Of a stretch of DNA of 64,000 nucleotides, positions 1-10,151 are shown in pieces. The stretch covers positions 124,001 through 188,000 of the forward strand of contig NZ_JAPDDT010000007.1 of NCBI RefSeq assembly GCF_025950235.1, written 5' to 3'. The translations under genes and the position numbers were made by a program. Positions within the stretch are counted from its first letter, which is position 1. Each line of letters starts with the position of its first letter. This DNA comes from Luteolibacter arcticus. Its GTDB lineage: Bacteria; Verrucomicrobiota; Verrucomicrobiia; Verrucomicrobiales; Akkermansiaceae. The notes beneath the pieces are model-generated. The model worked only from the letters and a program-made list of their open reading frames with translations, was not told the DNA's origin and made no database searches.

Positions 1-1583
1 ATATCCCATTTGGTACCCGGCTTGCGGTCCGCGCCGTCACTGATCAGGCGGAAGTGGGTCGAGTCGATGATCTCGTAGCGGATGGCATTGCCGAAGATGT
101 CCTTGCCGAGGTCGGCGCCGAGTTTGTCCGGCTCGGGAAGCTGGTCGTTGTTCTTGCGTGCGGCGGTCTCGATCACGGCGGCGGCGCTCTTGAATGCATC
201 GTGACCCGGCAGATCGAGTTCATCGATAGTGCCGTTTTTCAGATGGGCCACCATGTCATCGGCCGGATCCTCGAGCGAAAGTCCGGGCAGCACGACATTG
301 CGCGGATCCTTCCGCCAATCTCCCGGCAGGTTTGCCGTGGCTGCGCCCAACTGCTCCTCGGCGGCACTGGGAATCTGGATGAACTCATTGACCTGGGCGG
401 TCATCTTGTTACCGATGAAGACCGCGGCGAGGTAGCACGCCATGACGAGCGACTTCATGCTCTTGGGTGCCTGGGTGTAGGAGAACTCCAAGCCTACAAT
501 GGACACCATCACCTCCGCTGCGGTGATGAGAATGTAAGCGGTAAGCTGCCAGCCGATCGAAGGGCTTTGGCCCTTGTCGATCCATGATTGGATCAAGGTG
601 GACAGGGCGAAGCAGCCCACGGTCAGGAAGAGGCCGAAGCCGATCTTGCGCAGGGGCGTGAGTTTGAAGACGCGATTGATCAGCGGGTAGAGCACCAGGC
701 TGAAGAGCGGGACGAAAAGAAGGATGAGGATGGGGTTCGCCGCCTGGACCTGGGATTCCAGCCAGGTGATGCCCATGAAATTCAGGTTCATCTGGGCAGC
801 CTGCTGGACCCATGAGGATCCGGTCTGATCGTAGAGGCCCCAGAAGACCGCTATGAACAGGAAGAGTGGAATGAGCTTGGCGAGCGCGACCAGGCCTTCG
901 CGCGATCCCAGCTCGCGGAAAAAGGAGGATCCCGCCGGAGGTACATGGACGAATCGGTTTCGACCCATCCAGAAGACCAAGGTCGCGAGCGCCATCAATC
1001 CTCCGGGAATGCCGAACGCCCAATGCGGGCCATAGTGCTCAAGCAGCCAAGGGGTGAGAAGGGTCGAGAAGAACGAGCCGAAATTGATCGAGAAGTAGAA
1101 CCAGTTGTAAACGCGCGTCAGCAGATGCGAATTCTTCGGGCCGAACTGGTCACCCACGTGCGCGGAGACGCAGGGCTTGATCCCGCCCGCTCCGAGGCAA
1201 ATGAGAATCAGGCCGGTGTAGAGCCACGTCGTCGAACTCCCGGAAGTGCCCATGAGGGCGAGTGCCCCGTGCCCCAGGCAATAGAAGATGGATAGCCAGA
1301 GGATCGTGCGGTATTTCCCCAGCAGAACATCGCTGAGGAGCGCTCCTAGGAACGGTGTGAGATAGGCATAGGCCACGAAATCGTGGTAATGCTCCCGCGC
1401 GGCAGCGTTCGTCATCGCCGTGCCCGCCTGCTGGTCCATCAGCCACAGGTACTTCGTCATGAAGACCACCAGAATGGTCCGCATGCCATAGAAGGAGAAC
1501 CGCTCCGCGGCCTCGTTGCCGATGATGAAGGGGATGCCCGGAGGCATCCGGTCGGTGTCGAGAGCGCTGGTGCGGTAGGACAT
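1..1583 (-). CDS. POT/PTR2 family proton-coupled oligopeptide transporter, C-terminus cut by window edge
   Basis: Integral inner-membrane symporter expected to import di- and tripeptides with protons. Translating the minus strand from the ATG at 1583 gives an open frame of 527 codons that leaves the window. Residues about 23-33 read EAAERFSFYGM, matching the ExxERFxYY motif of bacterial POT carriers. A second family signature, NWFYFSINFGSFFS, lies near residue 165. Many hydrophobic segments follow, including LIPLFLFIAVFWGLYDQTGS in the second half. A long hydrophilic stretch near the visible end contains a PPIase-unlike, charged region typical of the large loops in PVC and Bacteroidetes POT proteins. 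The family call is firm; the substrate is inferred. Confidence 0.9.
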   Translation of the reverse strand, partial: MSYRTSALDTDRMPPGIPFIIGNEAAERFSFYGMRTILVVFMTKYLWLMDQQAGTAMTNAAAREHYHDFVAYAYLTPFLGALLSDVLLGKYRTILWLSIFYCLGHGALALMGTSGSSTTWLYTGLILICLGAGGIKPCVSAHVGDQFGPKNSHLLTRVYNWFYFSINFGSFFSTLLTPWLLEHYGPHWAFGIPGGLMALATLVFWMGRNRFVHVPPAGSSFFRELGSREGLVALAKLIPLFLFIAVFWGLYDQTGSSWVQQAAQMNLNFMGITWLESQVQAANPILILLFVPLFSLVLYPLINRVFKLTPLRKIGFGLFLTVGCFALSTLIQSWIDKGQSPSIGWQLTAYILITAAEVMVSIVGLEFSYTQAPKSMKSLVMACYLAAVFIGNKMTAQVNEFIQIPSAAEEQLGAATANLPGDWRKDPRNVVLPGLSLEDPADDMVAHLKNGTIDELDLPGHDAFKSAAAVIETAARKNNDQLPEPDKLGADLGKDIFGNAIRYEIIDSTHFRLISDGADRKPGTKWD

Positions 1584-1761
1584 GGTGGGAGACGCAAGAC
1601 TTGAAGACGCAAGACCCAAGACCAGAGGGTCATGCGTGGATTGCGCGCGAAGCTAGGAAGCAACCTGCGCGCCGTAAAGCTCAGGAAATCGCGGCAAAAG
1701 CCGGACCCTGCTCAGCGCTCCAGTCTGGCGTCTGTCGTCTCTTCCTGTCTGCTGTCTCAGA

Positions 1762-2766
1762 TCACCACCTAACGGCAGCAGCGGCCCACGTGAGGCCTGC
1801 GCCGAAAACGACCAGCACGACGTGCTCGCCGCGTTTGATGAGTCCGGCGCGGTTCGCTTCGTCGAGCGCGATGGCGACGGCGGCGGCGGAGGTGTTGCCG
1901 TACTTCTGCAAGTTCACGAACACCCGCTCGGGCGGCACCGACAGGCGGTCGGCGATGGCATCGATGATGCGGAGGTTCGCCTGGTGCGGCACCACGAGCT
2001 TGATGTCCTCCGGCTTCAGGCCGGCGCGCTCGATGACCTTCTCCGCCGATTCCTTCATGCGATTCACGGCGTGCTTGAAGACCTCCTTGCCCATCATCGA
2101 GAGGCTGGCGAGGTTCATCCCGGCGTTGTCGATGGTGATCGGGCAGGCCGAGCCACCGCCGGGGATATTGAGCAAGTGGGTGAGCTTGCCATCGGTGCCC
2201 ATCTCGGTGGCGATGATGGATCCTTCATCCGGAGCGGCGCGGCGCAGGACCGCGGCTCCGGCGCCATCGCCGAAGAGCACGCAGGTGGTGCGGTCGTCCC
2301 AATTGATGAAGGAAGAGAGTTTTTCCGCGCCAATGATCAGCGCGTTGGCAAAGGCGCCGTCGGAAATCAGGCGCTTGGCGATCTTCATCGCGTAGAGGAA
2401 GCCGGAGCAGGCGGCGGAAATGTCGAAGGCCACCGCGCCCGGTGCGCCGAGCTGCTGTTGGACGTAGCAGGCGGTCGCCGGCGTGAGCGTGTCCGGCGTG
2501 ATGGTGGCGACGATGATCAGCTCGATGTCCTCTGCCGCGAGGCCGGCTTGTTCGAGAGCCCGCATGCCGGCCTTGGAGGCCATGTGCGAGGTGAACTCGC
2601 CCTCGGCAGCGATACGCCGTTCACGGATGCCGGTGCGGCTGAAGATCCACTCGTCCGAGGTGTCGACCAACTTTGCGAGATCGGCGTTGGTGAGGACTTT
2701 CTCGGGCAAGTAGCTGCCGGTGCCGGCAATGCAGACCTGGTGCTGCGAGGTGAAGGCGTCGCTCAT
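1762..2766 (-). CDS. fabH: 3-oxoacyl-ACP synthase III (KAS III)
   Basis: Condenses acetyl-CoA with malonyl-ACP to start type II fatty acid synthesis in the cytoplasm. The 334-residue product has the usual family length when started at the ATG at 2766 (MSDAFTSQ); an in-frame extension of 13 residues upstream is arginine/proline rich and probably untranslated. The catalytic triad is visible: Cys in DISAACSGFLYAMK, His in VPHQANLRIID and Asn in KYGNTSAAAVAIAL. The N-terminal TGSYLPEKVLTN and EWIFSRTGIRERR stretches are also typical. It is not next to plsX or other fab genes. Very secure. Confidence 0.97.
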   Translation of the reverse strand: MSDAFTSQHQVCIAGTGSYLPEKVLTNADLAKLVDTSDEWIFSRTGIRERRIAAEGEFTSHMASKAGMRALEQAGLAAEDIELIIVATITPDTLTPATACYVQQQLGAPGAVAFDISAACSGFLYAMKIAKRLISDGAFANALIIGAEKLSSFINWDDRTTCVLFGDGAGAAVLRRAAPDEGSIIATEMGTDGKLTHLLNIPGGGSACPITIDNAGMNLASLSMMGKEVFKHAVNRMKESAEKVIERAGLKPEDIKLVVPHQANLRIIDAIADRLSVPPERVFVNLQKYGNTSAAAVAIALDEANRAGLIKRGEHVVLVVFGAGLTWAAAAVRW

Positions 2767-2815
2767 GAACGGGCGGACTTTGGAAACCGGCCGCCGGGGT
2801 GGCAAGTGCGAAGGC

Positions 2816-3424
2816 TCAGGAAGCGGGGGTGGCTGCCGAAGTCAGGTAGGCGCGGTGGCGGCGCTTTGATCGATCGAGCTGCCACGCCCAGATCCCGAGC
2901 CAACCCACCAGAAGAATCCAGGTTGGCACCTCGACTCCGCGATATCTCATGACCGAATCGCGTTCGTTGGTCACCTTTGGGAGCCAGATCGTGGGGATTC
3001 CGGGATAGGGTTTGCCCCGTTCGTCATTCCCCCCATAACCCGCCCCCGGCCAGTTTATTTCGTCATTCCATCTAACCCCAACCGCTCCCCACGCCAGCAT
3101 TAGCATGAGCGAGCCGGACTCAGCGGGAGTGCCGGCCGGGATGGTGGTTTCGTTGGACCAGTCCCGCCACGACCCACGGTGGATGGTGCGGATGATGGAC
3201 ATATTGACGTGTGAATCGATGGTCAGCCAGATGAAGAAGGCTGAGACCCCGAGACCCAGCCAGAAGGCCCGTGAATGGAGGAACCAGGAACGGGGGAGAG
3301 AAGGGGAGCGCAGGCGGACGGATGGACTATAACGCGGTCGATTTTCTTCATGCGAATCCAGCCATGCTGGTGTGACCACATCCCGGAGAACCTTGAAGAG
3401 GGGGCAAGCGGCTACCCAGCTCAA
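2816..3424 (-). CDS. hypothetical membrane protein with two predicted TM segments
   Basis: Function unknown. The 202-residue frame begins at a TTG that overlaps the stop codon of the upstream HicB-like gene (TTGA), so the two may be co-translated. An N-terminal hydrophobic segment (AFWLGLGVSAFFIWLTI, around residue 55) and a C-terminal one (WILLVGWLGIWAWQL, around residue 170) flank a soluble central region of about 95 residues with many Trp and Gly. The C-terminus is basic (DRSKRRHR), suggesting that end is cytoplasmic. No better start is visible before the first TM segment, so the true N-terminus is uncertain. Confidence 0.55.
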   Translation of the reverse strand: MSWVAACPLFKVLRDVVTPAWLDSHEENRPRYSPSVRLRSPSLPRSWFLHSRAFWLGLGVSAFFIWLTIDSHVNMSIIRTIHRGSWRDWSNETTIPAGTPAESGSLMLMLAWGAVGVRWNDEINWPGAGYGGNDERGKPYPGIPTIWLPKVTNERDSVMRYRGVEVPTWILLVGWLGIWAWQLDRSKRRHRAYLTSAATPAS

Positions 3425-3648
3425 GCGACTTCAACCATCGGGCGGACTCTTGCAGGGGGAAACGGAGTACCGTCGGCAGTCAGATCGTTCTCCCACTCAT
3501 CGATGACCTCTTGCAGCTCCCGGGCGACCTCAACCGGATCGTCGCCGTGGACGCCCCCACCGAAAAGGTCGGGGCAGCGGCCGATATAGACCTGATCTTC
3601 TTCCGACCAAGCGACCCAGCGGTGATAGATGTCGGTTTTCTTTTTCAT
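3421..3648 (-). CDS. HicB-like antitoxin family protein, no HicA partner seen
   Basis: Small 75-residue protein with the HicB-type fold pattern: an N-terminal beta strand (WVAWSEEDQVYIGRCPDL), a G-rich turn (FGGGVHGDDP) and a helix (VEVARELQEVIDEWENDL). In HicAB systems HicB neutralises the HicA mRNA interferase and represses its own promoter. Here there is no room for a hicA gene on either side: upstream lies about 100 bp of non-coding DNA with a hairpin, and downstream an overlapping membrane-protein gene. It may be a solitary HicB-like regulator. Confidence 0.7.
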   Translation of the reverse strand: MKKKTDIYHRWVAWSEEDQVYIGRCPDLFGGGVHGDDPVEVARELQEVIDEWENDLTADGTPFPPARVRPMVEVA

Positions 3649-3699
3649 TGCCCGGAGTCTTTCGAGGCGTTGAAGACGTTCGCTGAAATTGGGAAGGAC

Positions 3700-3718
3700 G
3701 GCAAGCCGGAGGCTTGCC
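3700..3718. repeat. short perfect hairpin between leuB and the HicB-like gene
   Basis: Arms GGCAAGCC and GGCTTGCC are separated by GGA, giving an 8-bp stem just downstream of the leuB stop. A related imperfect copy (GCACGCCGGAGGCATGC) follows at about 3728-3744. There is no T-run, so this looks more like a dispersed palindrome than a canonical terminator, although it could help end leuB transcription. Confidence 0.5.
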
Positions 3719-3750
3719 TGTCCAGTTGCACGCCGGAGGCATGCACCACT

Positions 3751-6152
<2,402 letters not shown>

Positions 6153-6188
6153 GCCGCCATGAAGCAGGCGGTTCGGCAAGCCCGTTAG

Positions 6189-7655
6189 TCAGGCGCCCTC
6201 GGCTTCGGACGGCTCCCACTCGTCGTAGCGGGGGTCCTTGTCCTCGGATTCTTCCTTCAGCTTGCGCTCCCAGATGTAGCGGCGGAAGAGCACTTTCACC
6301 GCGGCGGTCAACGGCACCGCGAGCAAGGCACCGACGAAGCCGCCGAGGATGAGCGACCAGAAGAGCATCGAGAAAATGACCGTCATCGGGTGCAGGCCGA
6401 CCGAGTCGCCGACGATCTTCGGCGCGGTGACCAGCGAATTGATCTGCTGGACGATCACGAAGATCGCCACCACGCCGCCGACATACGCCCACGGGTTCGA
6501 GCCGAGGATGTGCTGGTTCTCCGGGACGCTGAAATGGAACCACGCCAGCACGCAGGCGGGGATGAGGGTAATGATGTTCCCGATGTAGGGGATGATGCCG
6601 AGCACCGCCATGATGATGCCGACCAGCAGGCCGAGCGGCAGGCGGAAGGCGGTGAGCGCGAGACCCACCAGCATGCCATCGATGAAGGCGACGAAGACCT
6701 GGCCGCGGAAGAAGGAGATCAGGTAGCGGTTGATCTCGGTGAGCGTTTCGACGAGCTCGGTTTTGAAGCGGGAGGCCTTGAGCGGGACGTAGTCGTGCCA
6801 GTGCTCCTTGATGGCGGCGCTTTCGTTGAGGATGTAGTAGAGGTAGATCGGCACCATCAGGAAGCCGAGTGCGAGGCCGAGGAAGCCGAGCACCTTGCCT
6901 GCGCCGCCTTTGACCCAGCCGACGATTTCATCAATGTAGCTCTTGCCCTGTGCCCAGAGCTCTGTGTCCTGAAGAACAATCGGAGGATCGAGTTGTTTGC
7001 GGCCGGCCTCTGCTGCCTCGTCGAGTGAGGCGGTCAGGGTGGCTTTCGGCGCATCGGATTTCGGGTCTTCCGGTGGGCCGAGCAGCGGATCGATGAATGG
7101 CTTCGACCACTCGTTCTTGTTCCGGGTGTGGATCAGCATGTCGACGATGATCTCGTCGAAGGGCTTCTTCGCAGCGGCAGGATTCTCTTCCACCGCTTTG
7201 TTTTGAGCGTCTGCCGGGGCTGGCTGGCCGGCCGTCGCCTGGTCCACAGCGGCGGGCTCAACGGGCGGCGCGATGGGATCGACCACCGGCGGCGCGGGCT
7301 CCCTGGAGGCGGCGATGGCCTGGCGCTGTTCCTGGAACTTATGGATCTGCCCGCCGACCAGCGGGATCATGATGGCGACCAGCCCGGCGACCAGCAGGGT
7401 GAAACCGGCGAACACCGAGACGACCGACCAGCGGCGGGAAAATCCGCGCTTCTGGAAAATGCGCACCACCGGATCCAGCAGGTAGGCGACGATGGCGGCG
7501 ACCGCCAGTGGCACCAGCACCGGCTGGAGAAAGCCGAAGATCTGACCAATCAGCCAGACCATCCCGACGATGAGCGCGCCGAGCACCAGAATCGACACGC
7601 CGGTGGCGGCGTTCCATAGGGTGCGAAGCTGAAAGCGAGTAGGGTAGCGGGCCAT
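6189..7655 (-). CDS. AI-2E family transporter (PerM-type permease)
   Basis: Multi-pass inner-membrane protein of 488 residues in the AI-2E/PerM (formerly UPF0118) family, whose members export small solutes or exchange cations. The N-terminus has two close hydrophobic segments (VSILVLGALIVGMVWLIG and FLQPVLVPLAVAAIVAYLL). The C-terminal core has the family pattern with GIIPYIGNIITLIPA and VVAIFVIVQQINSLVTAPKI. Between them, at about residues 115-200, is a long Pro/Ala-rich hydrophilic insert, much longer than in E. coli PerM. The C-terminus is strongly acidic (DKDPRYDEWEPSEAEGA). Substrate not predictable. Confidence 0.85.
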   Translation of the reverse strand: MARYPTRFQLRTLWNAATGVSILVLGALIVGMVWLIGQIFGFLQPVLVPLAVAAIVAYLLDPVVRIFQKRGFSRRWSVVSVFAGFTLLVAGLVAIMIPLVGGQIHKFQEQRQAIAASREPAPPVVDPIAPPVEPAAVDQATAGQPAPADAQNKAVEENPAAAKKPFDEIIVDMLIHTRNKNEWSKPFIDPLLGPPEDPKSDAPKATLTASLDEAAEAGRKQLDPPIVLQDTELWAQGKSYIDEIVGWVKGGAGKVLGFLGLALGFLMVPIYLYYILNESAAIKEHWHDYVPLKASRFKTELVETLTEINRYLISFFRGQVFVAFIDGMLVGLALTAFRLPLGLLVGIIMAVLGIIPYIGNIITLIPACVLAWFHFSVPENQHILGSNPWAYVGGVVAIFVIVQQINSLVTAPKIVGDSVGLHPMTVIFSMLFWSLILGGFVGALLAVPLTAAVKVLFRRYIWERKLKEESEDKDPRYDEWEPSEAEGA

Positions 7656-7734
7656 CGGCAGGACGGTCTAGCAGATCCGACGCGGTGGCGGGATGGGAAA
7701 ATTCGACCGGTTACGGAATCAGCACCGGGGCCGG

Positions 7735-8637
7735 TCAGCTCCCTTGCTCGGCAGCGGTCTTGGAGATCTTGTCGAGGACTCCATTGACGAAGCGGCCGGA
7801 GTCGGTGGTGCCGAAGCGCTTGGCCAGCTCGATCGCCTCGTCGATGGCGACGGCGGCGGGGACGTTTTGGGCGTGCAGGATTTCCCAAGTCGCCAGGCGC
7901 AAGATGGCGCGGTCGACGGGGTCGATGCGTTCCGGTGCGAAATTCTCCACCACGGCGGCGAGGCGTTCGTCGATGGCATCCTTTTCGCGCAGCACCGCGT
8001 CGGTCAGGGAATTCGACTCGCGCAGCAGGGTGGCGAGAGATTCCTTCGACTCGCGGAGTTTCGCCAGATCGACCTGATCGGGGAACTTCTCCGGCTCCTC
8101 GACCATGCGGACGCGCTCGGAGATGCGGTCGAGGCGGCGGATGCTGCCCGCGATTGGATCGAGTTGGGCGCGCAGGCCGGGGATGTCTTCGAGCGCTTCG
8201 AGGAAACGCTTGCGGGTAAAGATCAGGTCGCGATCGGTGCGGAAAAACTTCTCCAGTGTCGGCTCGAAGCGCTCGCTGAAAGCATCGTCATCGCTATCGC
8301 GCGGGATGCGGGACAGCTCGATCATGACGGCCGACCACTTGTTCTCGAGGTCGGCGACCTGCTGCAGGGCCATCAAGGTGCGCTCGAGGTCGGGCCGGGC
8401 TTTCAGCGTGGCCATGGCGACGGCGAGCCTCTGCTGGAACTCCGCCAAGCGAGCCTCGCGGCCTAGGCTCAGGTGATGCAGCGTCTTCCAAGTCGCCTGC
8501 AAGATGGCACGACGGTCCGACTCGGTGACGAACTGCCAGAAGGCTTCGCGGAGCGACGCGGGGTCGGCTCCGCCTTCGAGGTCGGCGCAGTAGAGGAACT
8601 GGACTACCGCCTCGCGGATTTGTCGGCGGCTAGGCAT
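7735..8637 (-). CDS. nusB: transcription antitermination factor NusB with long central insertion
   Basis: NusB binds boxA RNA with NusE to allow processive rRNA transcription. The first ~25 residues (SRRQIREAVVQFLYCADL) and the last ~70 (DPVDRAILRLATWEILHA, PAAVAIDEAIELAKRFGTTD, GRFVNGVLDKI) are unmistakable NusB. The protein has 300 residues instead of the usual ~140, because roughly 150 residues of charged, probably helical sequence separate the two halves. The start overlaps the ribH stop by 8 bp, giving the common ribH-nusB order and suggesting translational coupling. Confidence 0.93.
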   Translation of the reverse strand: MPSRRQIREAVVQFLYCADLEGGADPASLREAFWQFVTESDRRAILQATWKTLHHLSLGREARLAEFQQRLAVAMATLKARPDLERTLMALQQVADLENKWSAVMIELSRIPRDSDDDAFSERFEPTLEKFFRTDRDLIFTRKRFLEALEDIPGLRAQLDPIAGSIRRLDRISERVRMVEEPEKFPDQVDLAKLRESKESLATLLRESNSLTDAVLREKDAIDERLAAVVENFAPERIDPVDRAILRLATWEILHAQNVPAAVAIDEAIELAKRFGTTDSGRFVNGVLDKISKTAAEQGS

Positions 8638-9139
8638 TGCGGGAAATGACGCGAGGCATGGTGCGCTCGATCTCGTGGAAAATATCGACCATCGATGCGG
8701 CGACCCGGGCGGCTTCGCGGCCGCGGTTCAGATTGGAGCCGATGCAGCGGGCGTAGGCCTGCTTTTCATCCTCCACCAGCAGCACCTCGTGGATGATCGG
8801 CACCTTGTGCTGGGTGGCCATCGACATCAGCGACTGGGTGATGGTGCCCGCAATGAGGTCGGCATGGGAGGTCGCGCCTTTCAAGATCACGCCGAGGGCG
8901 ATGATGCAGGCGGGCGGGGACTCGTTGCGGTCGAGGATATTGGCGATGGTCACCGGGATCTCGAAGGCCCCCGGCACGCGGATGATATCGACGCGGGTCT
9001 GGGGCATCAGCTCGCCGAGCTCCTCGACGGTGTTATCCACCAGTGCGTCGGAGAATTGCTCATTGTACTTAGCCGCGACGATGCAGACCCGGACGCGGGG
9101 ACCGATGATGCGGGGCTTGGGCGGCAAAGCCGAGGACAT
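8630..9139 (-). CDS. ribH: 6,7-dimethyl-8-ribityllumazine synthase
   Basis: Penultimate riboflavin enzyme, joining the ribitylaminouracil and dihydroxybutanone phosphate substrates. The 169-residue product from the ATG at 9139 has family length. Key segments are VCIVAAKYNEQFSDALVD, RVPGAFEIPVT, GVILKGATSHADLI (the His is the expected catalytic residue) and VPIIHEVLLVEDEKQA. It overlaps the start of nusB. A 29-residue in-frame upstream extension has no recognisable sequence and is discounted. Confidence 0.97.
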   Translation of the reverse strand: MSSALPPKPRIIGPRVRVCIVAAKYNEQFSDALVDNTVEELGELMPQTRVDIIRVPGAFEIPVTIANILDRNESPPACIIALGVILKGATSHADLIAGTITQSLMSMATQHKVPIIHEVLLVEDEKQAYARCIGSNLNRGREAARVAASMVDIFHEIERTMPRVISRNA

Positions 9140-9226
9140 GGGCGGGGTATGGAGGGCGGTGGGGGAAAAGTCAACGGAAGCAACCGGAGAAAGCCGCGGC
9201 GGCCCGGAACGCATTTGAAATGCCAA

Positions 9227-10102
9227 TCACTCCACGTTCTGGACCTGTTCCCGGATCTTCTCCAGCTCGGTTTTTGCCTCCACCACGTGTTGGGCGATGC
9301 CCGCATCGGAGGCCTTGGAGCCGATGGTATTGAACTCGCGGTGGATCTCCTGGCAGAGGAAATCGAGCGGCCGTCCCGCTGGTTCATCGCCCGCCATGTA
9401 TTCGCGGAACTTCCGGAAGTGGGAGTCGAGGCGGGTGACCTCCTCGGAAATGTCGCAGCGATCGGCAAAGACGGCGATTTCCCGGAGCACGCGCTCGTCC
9501 TGCAGATCGAGTTCCAGACCTGCATCGCGCAAGCGCTTTGTGAGCACCTCGCGGTAGCGCTCGGGCCGGCCGGGGGCCAGCGTGGTAATGGCCGCGGCCG
9601 ATTTTTCCAGCGCGGTGAGCCGGGTGGAGAGGTCCTTGGCGAGGTCGGTGCCCTCGGCGGAGCGCATTTCCAGCACCTGCTCGATGGCGACCTCCAGTGC
9701 GCGCTCGATGGCGCTCCAGACGGTTTCCGCGGCCAGCCCGCCGTCCTCGATGCGGATGATCCCCGCGGTGCGCAGGAAATCGCCGGCCTCGGGGGCGACA
9801 TTGCGGCCGGTGTGCCGGGAGATGCACTCGAAGGCGGCCTCCAGTGCGTCCACCATGCGTAAATCCACGCTGACCGGAGCGGGCGCTCCGCTGGAGTGGT
9901 CGAATTGGACGCTGACCTGAATGCGGCCGCGGGAAATTGTATTCAGCACCGCGCGGCGGATCCGGGCTTCGAGTTCGCCCAACTCGCGCGGGAGCTGGAT
10001 GACCACCTCGGCCTGCTTGCGGTTCACGCAGGCGATTTCGACCGTGGCCGTGCCCTCATCCGCCGTGGCCGAGCCCCGGCCGAATCCCGTCATGGAATGC
10101 AT
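9227..10102 (-). CDS. YicC/YloC family endoribonuclease
   Basis: The N-terminus MHSMTGFGRGSA is the diagnostic opening of YicC-like proteins, which act as endoribonucleases that degrade selected small RNAs. The C-terminal domain has AGRPLDFLCQEIHREFNTIGSKA, the most conserved block of the family, followed by KTELEKIREQVQNVE. With the ATG at 10102 the protein is 291 residues, close to E. coli YicC (287). It lies upstream of ribH-nusB in the same direction with an 87-bp gap, and may share transcription. RNase activity is known from family members, not visible here. Confidence 0.92.
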   Translation of the reverse strand: MHSMTGFGRGSATADEGTATVEIACVNRKQAEVVIQLPRELGELEARIRRAVLNTISRGRIQVSVQFDHSSGAPAPVSVDLRMVDALEAAFECISRHTGRNVAPEAGDFLRTAGIIRIEDGGLAAETVWSAIERALEVAIEQVLEMRSAEGTDLAKDLSTRLTALEKSAAAITTLAPGRPERYREVLTKRLRDAGLELDLQDERVLREIAVFADRCDISEEVTRLDSHFRKFREYMAGDEPAGRPLDFLCQEIHREFNTIGSKASDAGIAQHVVEAKTELEKIREQVQNVE

Positions 10103-10151
10103 GCGCGGAGGCTGGAGGGACATTCGGGCCTTGGAAATGGGAAACTGGGCC

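Noticed and set aside
54-1604. Many plus-strand frames across the first 1.6 kb
   Set aside because: They are Gly/Asp/His/Arg-rich mirror frames of the minus-strand POT transporter, whose translation shows family motifs.
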